NCBI GenBank assembly: GCA_045612185.1
Contig: JAZKYO010000103.1
Coordinates: 1 to 64,000, forward strand
Length of the DNA: 64,000 nucleotides
From: RGIG8775 sp045612185
GTDB lineage: Bacteria > Bacillota > Clostridia > Oscillospirales > CAG-272
Reading direction: 5' to 3'
Positions 17,703 to 25,098 of the stretch are shown here, one piece after another. The notes below the pieces were generated by a model that did not search any database, was not told the DNA's origin, and worked only from the letters and a program-made list of their open reading frames with translations. The stretch's first letter is position 1. Every line of letters starts with the position of its first letter. The translations under genes and the position numbers were made by a program.

Positions 17703-18407
17703 ATGTTTAAAATAAAAATTTCGGGAATAAACGTGCTTGTTCGCAACAGGTACAAATATTCCGAACACCTTTGCCGCAACTACATAACCGAGGAAGAGCA
17801 TACCGACTTTGAGGTTTCAACCGATGAGAAAAGTATTTCCGAGGAAATAAACAATGCGGATATAGAAATAAATGAAGCCTATGCAGAGTCTGTTTGCCTG
17901 CACCGTGAAATTGCCGAAAGGCTGGCGGAATATGATGCGTTTCTGCTTCATTCAGCACTTATAGAGTGTGATGGCAAAGGCGTTGCCTTTGCTGCTCGCA
18001 GTGGCGTAGGTAAGTCCACGCATATCGCGCTTTGGAAAAAGCACTTTGGTAAGCGAGTTAGAGTAATAAACGGAGATAAACCCATCGTGCGCTTTATTGA
18101 CGGTATTCCATACGCCTATGGCACACCGTGGCTTGGCAAAGAAGGCTTGGGGGAAAATTCAAGCTGTAAGCTTTCCGCACTGTGTTTCCTTGAAAGAGGT
18201 GCTGAGAACAAAATTATAGAGATTCCCGCTGAAGTTGGGGCAATGTCAATGTTTACTCAAATATATTTGCCAATGCATCAAGAAAATGCCGCTAAAACAC
18301 TTGAGCTTGCCGATAAATTCGCTTCATCGGTAAAGTTTTTCCGTCTTGCCTGCAATATGGAGGATGAGGCGGCTCTTGTCTCCTATAACGCTATTATCAA
18401 AAAGTGA
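17703..18407 (+). CDS. HPr kinase/PEPCK-like P-loop ATPase of a PqqD-associated cluster
   Basis: 234 residues. A weakly conserved N-terminal region is followed by the HprK-like core: FLLHSALIECDGKGVAFAA, Walker A ARSGVGKSTH (G101-S105), LWKKHF, then INGDKPIVRF (123-131) and AYGTPWLGKEG. This is the core seen in HPr kinase-related proteins that sit beside PqqD-like genes and in kinases of some lasso-peptide clusters. The full HPr kinase partner domain is missing, so it is not the canonical catabolite-repression HprK. It probably phosphorylates a peptide or protein. The next two genes encode a PqqD-like protein and an S26 peptidase. Confidence 0.75.
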   Translation: MFKIKISGINVLVRNRYKYSEHLCRNYITEEEHTDFEVSTDEKSISEEINNADIEINEAYAESVCLHREIAERLAEYDAFLLHSALIECDGKGVAFAARSGVGKSTHIALWKKHFGKRVRVINGDKPIVRFIDGIPYAYGTPWLGKEGLGENSSCKLSALCFLERGAENKIIEIPAEVGAMSMFTQIYLPMHQENAAKTLELADKFASSVKFFRLACNMEDEAALVSYNAIIKK

Positions 18408-18416
18408 GGTAGTAAC

Positions 18417-18683
18417 ATGAAAATCAAAAAAGGCTTTATATCAAGAAAGGTCGCCGGAAGCAACGTGGTTGTGGCAACCGGTGAGCAGAGCAAAATTTTT
18501 AACGGGATCATTAAGCTTAATGAAAGCGGGCTGATTCTTTGGAACGCACTTGTAGGCGGTGCGGATAAAGAAGCGCTTGTTGAAGCGCTTGTTGCCGAGT
18601 ATGATATTGACCGCGCTACGGCTGAGGCTGACGTTGACAAATTTGTGGGAGTACTTAGAGATGCAGGCGCGCTCGACGACTGA
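18417..18683 (+). CDS. PqqD-like peptide-binding (RRE-type) protein
   Basis: 88 residues, the normal size for stand-alone PqqD. The start KGFISRKVAGSNVVVATG, the middle GIIKLNESGLILWNAL and the C-terminal helices (EALVAEYDIDRATAEADV, VLRDAGAL) match the PqqD winged-helix pattern. Such proteins bind leader peptides and present them to modifying enzymes in RiPP pathways. No radical SAM enzyme or obvious precursor peptide is nearby. It overlaps the next gene by 23 bases. Confidence 0.8.
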   Translation: MKIKKGFISRKVAGSNVVVATGEQSKIFNGIIKLNESGLILWNALVGGADKEALVEALVAEYDIDRATAEADVDKFVGVLRDAGALDD

Positions 18684-19137
18684 TTTTAATCTGGAAGAGT
18701 ACGTTCCGCTTATCAAAGAGGTAATTGATAGTGGCGGTGAGTTTAGACTTTATCCGCGCGGAACGAGTATGCTTCCATTGCTCCGGCAGGGGATTGACTC
18801 TGTGGTTTTGGTAGCACCACAAAAAATTTTGAAAAAGAGAGATATAGTTTTTTACAGACGGAAAGACGGACAGTTTGTTCTTCACAGAATCGTGGGAGTG
18901 GCAAAAGACGGGACTTATGTTCTTTGCGGAGATAACCAAACAGCGCTTGAAAAGGGAATTTCCTCGGATATGGTAATCGCTTCGGTAACCGCGGTTTACA
19001 GAGATGAAAAAAGAGTTGAAAAAAAAGCATTCGGACGCGCTTTTTATGAATTCTTTTGGTGTATTATGCCACTAAGAAATATTTTATTTTTCTTCAGAAA
19101 AATACTGTCCAAAATAAAAAGACTGTTTGTCAAATAA
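18661..19137 (+). CDS. S24/S26 family peptidase (signal peptidase I-like, Ser/His type)
   Basis: 158 residues from ATG 18661, which overlaps the PqqD-like gene. Signal-peptidase boxes: RGTSMLPLL with the nucleophile S36 (box B), KKRDIVFYRR, HRIVGV with H75 at the position of the usual lysine (as in SipW/ER-type enzymes, box D) and CGDNQTAL (box E). There is no N-terminal anchor; one hydrophobic helix plus a basic tail sits at the C-terminus (residues 129-158), so the active site could face either side of the membrane. Last gene of the run; a terminator follows at once. Its job may be to cut a peptide handled by the two preceding proteins. Confidence 0.78.
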   Translation: MQARSTTDFNLEEYVPLIKEVIDSGGEFRLYPRGTSMLPLLRQGIDSVVLVAPQKILKKRDIVFYRRKDGQFVLHRIVGVAKDGTYVLCGDNQTALEKGISSDMVIASVTAVYRDEKRVEKKAFGRAFYEFFWCIMPLRNILFFFRKILSKIKRLFVK

Positions 19138-19138
19138 T

Positions 19139-19176
19139 AAAAAAGCTTGCGGAGTTCTTTGCCGCAAGCTTTTTTG
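19139..19176 (+). terminator. Intrinsic terminator ending the ymfF-S26 operon
   Basis: Stem AAAAAAGCTTGCGG / CCGCAAGCTTTTTT with a nine-base loop. Confidence 0.85.
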
Positions 19177-19217
19177 TGCCGAATAGTGTTCCTAAAATAC
19201 CGAACGCTTAAAAGCTA

Positions 19218-19245
19218 TTGAATTTGAAAAATTATATTGTATAAT
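19218..19245 (+). promoter_or_regulatory. Promoter of the LytTR-DUF3021 pair
   Basis: TTGAAT 19218-19223 and TATAAT 19240-19245, 16-base spacer, 22 bases before the ATG; AAAGGAGG lies between. Confidence 0.55.
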
Positions 19246-19267
19246 GATATTGAAAGGAGGAATTTCT

Positions 19268-19699
19268 ATGAAATGCAGAACTATAATTGATAAAAACAGA
19301 GACGAGGAGGTGGTAATATATGTTCATGAAAAATCAAAGTTGTCGGATGCCATAGAAGAATACGTTATGAACTATACTTCCGAGCTGATAGGTTACAGTG
19401 AGAACGGTGTTATAAAAATTAATCTATCAGAGGTATACTGTTTTACGGTTGAGGACGGAAAGATATACGTTTTGACCGAAAATGAAAAATACAGACTGAA
19501 GCAAAGACTTTATACAGTTGAAGAAGGTCTTAATGATGATTTTGTTAAAATTAATCAATCTTGTATAGTGAACGTCAAAAAAATACTGAGATTTGACGCT
19601 TCGCTTGCGGGCGCGCTTTCGCTGACACTAAAAAACGGTTACAGAGACTACGTTTCCCGCCGCCAATTAAAATATGTTAAAGAAAGGATAGGTTTTTAA
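19268..19699 (+). CDS. LytTR DNA-binding domain regulator
   Basis: 143 residues from ATG 19268 (AAAGGAGG upstream). The N-terminal 40 residues resemble the usual lead-in (YVHEKSKLSDAIEEYV); residues 45-140 form a LytTR domain (LSEVYCFTVEDGKIYVLTENEKYRLKQ-type strands, then DFVKINQSCIVNVKKI and SRRQLKYVKERIGF). There is no response-regulator receiver domain. Such short LytTR proteins are typically co-transcribed with a DUF3021 membrane protein that controls them, as here. The target is unknown, probably its own operon. Confidence 0.88.
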   Translation: MKCRTIIDKNRDEEVVIYVHEKSKLSDAIEEYVMNYTSELIGYSENGVIKINLSEVYCFTVEDGKIYVLTENEKYRLKQRLYTVEEGLNDDFVKINQSCIVNVKKILRFDASLAGALSLTLKNGYRDYVSRRQLKYVKERIGF

Positions 19700-19700
19700 T

Positions 19701-20114
19701 ATGAACGAATATTTGAAAAAGTTTTTTCACAGAGGTCTTGTTTTCGGAGGCTTTGGTCCCATAATAATGGCGATAATATACTTATGTATCTCGTTTTCGT
19801 CGATCCCTGTTGTTATTGACGGAAGAGAAGTGTTTACGGCGATTTTGTCTACTTATATGCTTGCTTTTATGCATGCGGGAGTAAGCGTATTCAACCAAAT
19901 AGAGAGTTGGCCCATAGCAAAATCCCTGCTTTGTCATTTGGGCGTGCTGTATTTTTCATACGTAGGTTGCTATTTGCTTAACTCATGGATTCCTTTTGAC
20001 TTTAAAGTGGTTATCATATTTACGGTTGTTTTCCTTGTGGTGTATTTTGCGGTATGGCTTACTGTATTTGCAATAGTTAAATCCACGGAAAAAAAGCTGA
20101 ATAAAAAACTATAA
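19701..20114 (+). CDS. DUF3021 family membrane protein
   Basis: 137 residues, four predicted helices, ending with a lysine-rich tail. N-terminal FFHRGLVFGGFGPIIMAIIYL and the following helices fit DUF3021, whose members are encoded directly after LytTR regulators and are thought to hold them inactive at the membrane. It starts one base after the LytTR stop. Signal unknown. Confidence 0.85.
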   Translation: MNEYLKKFFHRGLVFGGFGPIIMAIIYLCISFSSIPVVIDGREVFTAILSTYMLAFMHAGVSVFNQIESWPIAKSLLCHLGVLYFSYVGCYLLNSWIPFDFKVVIIFTVVFLVVYFAVWLTVFAIVKSTEKKLNKKL

Positions 20115-20115
20115 T

Positions 20116-20138
20116 AAAAAGCCCTTCGGGGCTTTTTG
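20116..20138 (+). terminator. Intrinsic terminator after DUF3021 gene
   Basis: AAAAAGCCC / GGGCTTTTT closing a TTCG tetraloop, a classic stable cUUCGg hairpin, with trailing Ts. Confidence 0.85.
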
Positions 20139-20192
20139 TGCATGTTGCCTTATATAGTTAGAAAAACGTCGAAATTTTGTGTATATTGTGTA

Positions 20193-20221
20193 TTGAAATA
20201 TAAATGAATTGTTGATATAAT
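20193..20221 (+). promoter_or_regulatory. Promoter of the glycine riboswitch transcript
   Basis: TTGAAA 20193-20198, 17-base spacer, TATAAT 20216-20221. Transcription would begin about 45 bases before the aptamer. Confidence 0.7.
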
Positions 20222-20269
20222 ATTAACATAAACCGTTGAAGCCTTTAGAATTCTATGAAAACTGGAGGT

Positions 20270-20425
20270 GGAGGGGCTCTGGAGAATCTCTTAAATGAGT
20301 GCCGAAGGTGCAAGGTCTTTGACCGAATCTCTCAGGCAAAAGGACAGAGCAGACAATTCACTTTAATTCGTATGTTGTCTGTACGTCAAATCCGTGAGCC
20401 GCTGAGGTTTATCAGCGGTTTTTTT
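20270..20425 (+). ncRNA. Glycine riboswitch, single aptamer with transcription-terminator platform
   Basis: The aptamer core is unmistakable: GCTCTGGAGAAT at 20276, GTGCCGAAGGTGCAA around 20299 and CTCTCAGGCAAAAGGACAGAGC at 20329-20350. P1 pairs GCTCT (20276-20280) with AGAGC (20346-20350). Only one aptamer is present; downstream AGACAA / TTGTCT (near 20351 and 20375) forms an extra stem where a second aptamer would be, as in singlet forms with a ghost aptamer. A terminator (CCGCTGA 20399-20405, TCAGCGG 20412-20418, then seven Ts) follows, 35 bases before the symporter start. Glycine binding should therefore set transcription of the transporter; whether it turns it on or off cannot be read here. 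Confidence 0.93.
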
Positions 20426-20426
20426 A
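20398..20426 (+). terminator. Expression-platform terminator of the glycine riboswitch
   Basis: Seven- to eight-base stem GCCGCTGA / TCAGCGG(T) followed by a T tract, located between the aptamer and the AGCS gene. Confidence 0.85.
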
Positions 20427-20460
20427 TTTCAATTTTATTTTATTTCAGGAGGAAACTCAA

Positions 20461-21990
20461 ATGCAGATCATTGAAAAAGTCAATGGCGTCATTAATGATT
20501 TTGTGTGGACAAAAACAGGCGTTTGGTTGCTTGTAGGCGTTGGAATCATTATGACAATCATCACGTGCTGTTTTCAGGTGACTCACATCTCACACTGGAT
20601 GAAGCACACTCTCGGTAGCCTTTTTAAGAAAAACGTTATCGGACACAGTAAGGACAAGAAGTCAATTTCGCCCTTCCAGGCGCTTTGTACAGCTCTTGCC
20701 GCTACAATAGGTACGGGTAACATCGCGGGTGTTGCCGCGGCTATCGTAATAGGCGGTCCCGGTGCGGTATTCTGGATGTGGCTTGCTGCATTCTTTGGAA
20801 TGATGACAAACTATTCCGAAAACGTTCTCGGTATTTACTTCCGCCGTCGTAATAAAGACGGTGAGTGGTCGGGCGGAGCAATGTATTATCTTGTTGACGG
20901 TCTTGGAAGCAAAAAGGGATTTAAGACCGTGTCCAAGGTTTTGGCTGTTCTGTTCTCTTGTTTTGCAATCCTCGCTTCTTTCGGTATAGGAAGTATGGGT
21001 CAGGTAAACAAGATCGTTGCAAACGTTGCTTCAGCGTTTGACGTAAAGGCGCTTTCCTCAATTGAGATTTTCGGTGGAGTAAGCCTTTACAATCTTATTT
21101 TGGGCGTTATTATAATGCTTCTTACCGCTCTTATCACTATAGGCGGTCTTAAGAGAATTGCCAACGTTGCTGAAAAGGTCGTTCCTTTCATGGTGGTGCT
21201 TTTTGTTGCGGGTAGCCTTGTAGTTATCGGTGTTAACTACGACCAGATTATTCCCGCGTTCAAGGCAATCTTCGTAACCGCATTCAAGCCTATGGCAGTT
21301 GTGGGCGGTGGTATCGGTGCCGTTATCGGAAAGGTTATGACTCAGGGCTTCAAGCGCGGAGTTTTCTCCAACGAGGCAGGTCTCGGTTCGTCTGTTATGG
21401 TTCACTCCAACTCTACCGTTAAGGAACCCGTTAAGCAGGGTATGTGGGGTATTTTCGAGGTGTTTGCTGACACTATGATTGTATGTACCATGACTGCTCT
21501 TGTCGTTCTTACTTCCGGTGTATACGACCTTAATACAGGACTTATGATGCCTGGCTTGAATGATGCTACTCTTGTTGCAAGCGCATTCAACACCGTGTTC
21601 CCGTGGGGTAATATCGGTGCAAGATTTATTGCTATAGCAATGTTCCTCTTTGCGTTTACTACCGTTCTCGGTTGGTCGCACTATGGTTCTAAGGCTTGGG
21701 AATATCTTTTCGGTGAAAAGACAACCATTGTCTTCAAAATTATTCACGTTATCACAGTCATCTTTGGTGCAATTCTTACATCTTCCTTGGCTTGGGATAT
21801 CTCGGATACATTCAACGGTCTTATGATGATCCCCAACCTTATCGGTGTAGTTGCTATGGCAGGTCTTGTAAGCAAGATAACCAAGAACTACATAGACAGA
21901 AAGCTTAAGAACAAAAACGTTGAGCCTATGCTTTCCTACGACCCTGAAATCCAGGCTCAGCAGGCGGCAAATCTTAACGACGACGAATAA
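20461..21990 (+). CDS. AGCS family sodium:alanine/glycine symporter
   Basis: 509 residues with about eleven hydrophobic helices, full length for the family. Signatures include ALAATIGTGNIAGVAAAI near residue 75, FWMWLAAFFGMMTNYSENVLG, GLGSSVMVHSNS (the Na+:Ala signature region) and the C-terminal GLV-rich helices. It imports small amino acids with Na+. The glycine riboswitch in its leader indicates glycine is the physiological substrate or signal. Single gene, closed by a terminator shared with the convergent beta-glucuronidase operon. Confidence 0.95.
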   Translation: MQIIEKVNGVINDFVWTKTGVWLLVGVGIIMTIITCCFQVTHISHWMKHTLGSLFKKNVIGHSKDKKSISPFQALCTALAATIGTGNIAGVAAAIVIGGPGAVFWMWLAAFFGMMTNYSENVLGIYFRRRNKDGEWSGGAMYYLVDGLGSKKGFKTVSKVLAVLFSCFAILASFGIGSMGQVNKIVANVASAFDVKALSSIEIFGGVSLYNLILGVIIMLLTALITIGGLKRIANVAEKVVPFMVVLFVAGSLVVIGVNYDQIIPAFKAIFVTAFKPMAVVGGGIGAVIGKVMTQGFKRGVFSNEAGLGSSVMVHSNSTVKEPVKQGMWGIFEVFADTMIVCTMTALVVLTSGVYDLNTGLMMPGLNDATLVASAFNTVFPWGNIGARFIAIAMFLFAFTTVLGWSHYGSKAWEYLFGEKTTIVFKIIHVITVIFGAILTSSLAWDISDTFNGLMMIPNLIGVVAMAGLVSKITKNYIDRKLKNKNVEPMLSYDPEIQAQQAANLNDDE

Positions 21991-21993
21991 CAT

Positions 21994-22026
21994 AAAAAAT
22001 CCCCGACTTATGTCGGGGATTTTTTT
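21994..22026. terminator. Bidirectional terminator between the AGCS gene and the glucuronidase operon
   Basis: Fourteen-base stem AAAAAATCCCCGAC / GTCGGGGATTTTTT around a TTAT loop. Confidence 0.85.
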
Positions 22027-23728
22027 AGTTGTAATCCTTGTATTTTCGTTCGTTGTAAACTCGCTTTGCTGTAAAGTAAGCAAGCTTGGGGCGGCGATGC
22101 TCGTCAAGAAGTCCTTTGTTGTTATAGTTTCTTGGCCGCTTGAGAGCCACGTCTCTCTTTTCGGAAGTTCTCATGTCACAGTACTGCCATATGATAGTTC
22201 CCGCAACGTCGGGACTGTCACAAAGGAAGGGAAGTGTAAATTCAAAATAATCGTGCTGATATGTTTCACTCCATATCATTCCGTCAAATGACGTGTCTCC
22301 CTTTATAGCGCCCGCTCCAAATTCTGAAATGATAATAGGCTTTTCTTTGCATCCTACCGAATCTGCATATTCGCGGAACTCACGAACCTCATCGGGCCAT
22401 GACGTGTAATCGCGTCCGTACCATCCGGGATACGTATTGATAGCGATAAAGTCAACGTTGTCAAAGCAAAGATCGACTTTTGCGTGATTACTTGCAAAAG
22501 TGATAAGACGGCTTTCGTCAAGCGATTTAACGGTTTTAAGAAGTTTAGGCATAAGAACAGTGGCTTGTTCCTTGTGTGTCTCCGCTTCGTTAAGCAGTCC
22601 CCAAATAACAATGCAAGGGTGATTTCTGTCACGGCTAACCATGTCTTTGTGCATATTTATTGCTCTTTCTGCAACAATGGGCTGCTCCATAACAGGAGCT
22701 GTAAATCCCCACATGGGAATCTCTTCCCAGAAAAGTATACCTTCTTCATCAAGCATATCAAGTGTGAATTTTGCGTTGGGATAGTGAGAGCCGCGGACAA
22801 TATTGCAGCCCATATCTTTTATGATTGCAATATCTCTCTTGACGTTGTTGGGAGTAATCGCAAAGCCTGTTTCTTCATTCTCTTCGTGGCGGTTTACACC
22901 GCGAAGTTTGATTCTTCTTCCGTTGAGAATGAATCCCTCGCGGTCGACAGTTATTTTTCTGAAACCAATGCGGTCGCTGATGTCGTCACCGCCAAACGAA
23001 ACGTTAACAGTGTAAAGATTACCTTTTCCTATATCCCACAGGTTGAGTCCGTCAAGTTTTACCTGTGTTTTTAACTCTGTGTTGCAGGATACAGTAAGCG
23101 GTTGTTCGTAAACCACCCTTCCGTCGATAGTAATACTAAATGTGTCTTTTATCTCTTTGCCATATGTTGTAATAGATGTGTAAATATCAAGCAACGCGCT
23201 TTTGTTTTTTATGTCAAGATCATATTGTGTGTAAAAATCAAGTTTGCAACTTTTTATAGAGTGAACTTCCACTGCGCGAATAATTCCTCCATAATTGAAC
23301 CAGTCGGTGTTAAGAGACGGAACTGAGTCGGTCATGTTGAGCTCGGCACCTACTTTTACCACAAGCAGATGCTTGCCTCGTTTGATGTTCGGAAGATCGA
23401 CCTTAAACTCGCAAAAAGCACCGTAGTGATAAGCCACGTGCTTGCCGTCAACAAAAACGTCACAGTAATTGTTAACCGCACCGAAAACAAGCATTACGTT
23501 GTCTTCTTTTGCCTCAAACTCGGTTTCGTACCAAGTCACGCCGTAGTGGTGGAACAGGTCAAGCTCAAAATTCCAGCATGAGGGAACAAATGTGTATCTC
23601 GCATCCTCGGGAAGTCCGTCTGCATATCCTTTTTCGTTTCCTGTGTTGTCATAATCAGGAATAAGACGCCATTTTTGACTTAATTCCTTAATGTCTCTCT
23701 GAGAACTCGTTTCAAATAATCTTATCAT
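22025..23728 (-). CDS. uidA: Beta-glucuronidase (GH2)
   Basis: 567 residues: GH2 sugar-binding domain, immunoglobulin-like domain, then TIM barrel. GVNRHEENEETGFA (277-290) is the GH2 signature; acid/base E381 (WGLLNEAE), nucleophile E469 (IISEFGAGA). The NxK motif N536-N537-K538, which reads the glucuronate carboxylate, marks it as a true glucuronidase and not a galactosidase. The region between WEEIPMW and the acid/base is short, so the long active-site loop 1 of E. coli GUS is absent. No signal peptide. Last gene of the operon uxaB-uxaA-uxaC-uidA; AAGGAG precedes the start, and the gap to uxaC is 11 bases. It frees glucuronate for UxaC. Confidence 0.93.
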   Translation of the reverse strand: MIRLFETSSQRDIKELSQKWRLIPDYDNTGNEKGYADGLPEDARYTFVPSCWNFELDLFHHYGVTWYETEFEAKEDNVMLVFGAVNNYCDVFVDGKHVAYHYGAFCEFKVDLPNIKRGKHLLVVKVGAELNMTDSVPSLNTDWFNYGGIIRAVEVHSIKSCKLDFYTQYDLDIKNKSALLDIYTSITTYGKEIKDTFSITIDGRVVYEQPLTVSCNTELKTQVKLDGLNLWDIGKGNLYTVNVSFGGDDISDRIGFRKITVDREGFILNGRRIKLRGVNRHEENEETGFAITPNNVKRDIAIIKDMGCNIVRGSHYPNAKFTLDMLDEEGILFWEEIPMWGFTAPVMEQPIVAERAINMHKDMVSRDRNHPCIVIWGLLNEAETHKEQATVLMPKLLKTVKSLDESRLITFASNHAKVDLCFDNVDFIAINTYPGWYGRDYTSWPDEVREFREYADSVGCKEKPIIISEFGAGAIKGDTSFDGMIWSETYQHDYFEFTLPFLCDSPDVAGTIIWQYCDMRTSEKRDVALKRPRNYNNKGLLDEHRRPKLAYFTAKRVYNERKYKDYN

Positions 23729-23739
23729 TAGGATTCTCC

Positions 23740-25098
23740 TTAAAAGTTAAAATAGTTCTTAGCATTGTAGTAGCATATACCGGAAACAATCTTTTCAAGC
23801 GTTTTCATATCAGAGGGATACTCACCGTCCTCAACCCAAGTGCCGATAAGGTTGCAAAGTATTCTTCTGAAATACTCGTGTCTTGGGTAGGAAACGAAGC
23901 TGCGGCTGTCGGTAAGCATTCCGACAAAACGTGAAAGCATACCGAGATTAGCCAAAGACGTCATCTGGGCAATCATGCCGTCGCGTTGATCATTAAACCA
24001 CCAGCCAGAGCCGAACTGAATCTTACCGGCGGTGGGCGCTTTCTGGAAGTTTCCTAGCATAGTGCCGAGAACGTAATTGTCCTTGGGATTGAGGGTGTAG
24101 AGAATTGTTTTGGGAAGGCAGTCGTCGTATTCGAGGTTATCCATGAATTTGGAAAGTGGCTCAGCGATGCAAAGATCGTTTATAGAGTCAAATCCAACGT
24201 CTGCGCCGAGCTTTTCGTACATTCTTCTGTTATTGTTGCGAAGCGCTCCGATGTGAAGCTGCATAGTCCAGCCAAGACGTGTGTATTCCTTTGCACAAAC
24301 CTTAAGAATTGCCGTCTTGAATGTGTCTGTTTCAGCAACGGTAAGCTCGCCTCCGTTCATCTTCTTTTCAAATGCAGCGGCGGGGTCACCTATACCAAAC
24401 GGAACGTATTCAAGCGCATGGTCGGAAAGACGGCAACCCATAGAATCAAAGAACGCTATCTTTTCTATCATCCATTTTTCAAGTTTTGCGTAGCTCTTTA
24501 CACCAATAGACTCAACGTAGGGAATAAAGGTTTCCTTGCCAATTTCCACAGCCTTGTCGGGGCGGAATGTGGGGAGTATTTTTGTTGAGAAATCCTTGAG
24601 AGCCTTGTGATGCTCGAGTGTGTCGGCGGGATCATCTGTGGTGCAGATTATCTCTACGTTTGAGCGCTTTATAAGGTTCTGTGCGCTGAACTCGGGGGTA
24701 GCAAGCTTTGCGTTGCATATATCCCATATTTTTTTGCAAGTTTCCTCGGAAAGCGTCTCGTCTATGTCAAAGTATCTTTTAAGCTCAAGATGTGTCCAAT
24801 GGTAAAGCGGATTGCCCAAAAGCATGGGGATTGTGCGCGCAAATGCCTCGAATTTAGCGTAATCGTCGGCGTTTCCCGTGATATATTCTTCGTCAACTCC
24901 GTTGGTACGCATCTGTCTCCACTTGTAGTGGTCACCGCCAAGGAAAAGCTCGAAAGCGTTTTTGAACTTGTGGTTATTTGCTATCATTGCGGGAACAAGA
25001 TGGCAGTGATAGTCAATAATGGGAAGATCCTTTACCGAATCGTAAAGTTTACGCGCGGTCTTGTTTTTTAGCATAAACTTGTCATTTATAAAACTCAT
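23740..25098 (-). CDS. uxaC: Glucuronate (uronate) isomerase
   Basis: 452 residues, the usual length. The amidohydrolase-type metal site starts with LPIIDYHCHLVPAMIANN; the family blocks GGDHYKWRQMRTNG, STTDDP-like CTTDDPADTLEHH, QLHIGALRNNNRR and GSGWWFNDQRDGM are all present. It converts glucuronate to fructuronate and galacturonate to tagaturonate in the cytoplasm. Its ATG overlaps the uxaA stop (ATGA), so translation is coupled. Flanked downstream by the beta-glucuronidase. Confidence 0.97.
   Translation of the reverse strand: MSFINDKFMLKNKTARKLYDSVKDLPIIDYHCHLVPAMIANNHKFKNAFELFLGGDHYKWRQMRTNGVDEEYITGNADDYAKFEAFARTIPMLLGNPLYHWTHLELKRYFDIDETLSEETCKKIWDICNAKLATPEFSAQNLIKRSNVEIICTTDDPADTLEHHKALKDFSTKILPTFRPDKAVEIGKETFIPYVESIGVKSYAKLEKWMIEKIAFFDSMGCRLSDHALEYVPFGIGDPAAAFEKKMNGGELTVAETDTFKTAILKVCAKEYTRLGWTMQLHIGALRNNNRRMYEKLGADVGFDSINDLCIAEPLSKFMDNLEYDDCLPKTILYTLNPKDNYVLGTMLGNFQKAPTAGKIQFGSGWWFNDQRDGMIAQMTSLANLGMLSRFVGMLTDSRSFVSYPRHEYFRRILCNLIGTWVEDGEYPSDMKTLEKIVSGICYYNAKNYFNF

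Noticed and set aside
17703..18407. Canonical HPr kinase/phosphorylase (hprK)
   Set aside because: The length (234 residues), absence of the N-terminal HprK domain and the PqqD-like neighbour do not fit the catabolite-repression enzyme.
21058..22107. A 349-codon minus-strand frame across the symporter gene
   Set aside because: It is antisense to a well-supported AGCS transporter, contains asparagine/histidine-rich nonsense sequence and has no start signal; it also crosses the terminator.
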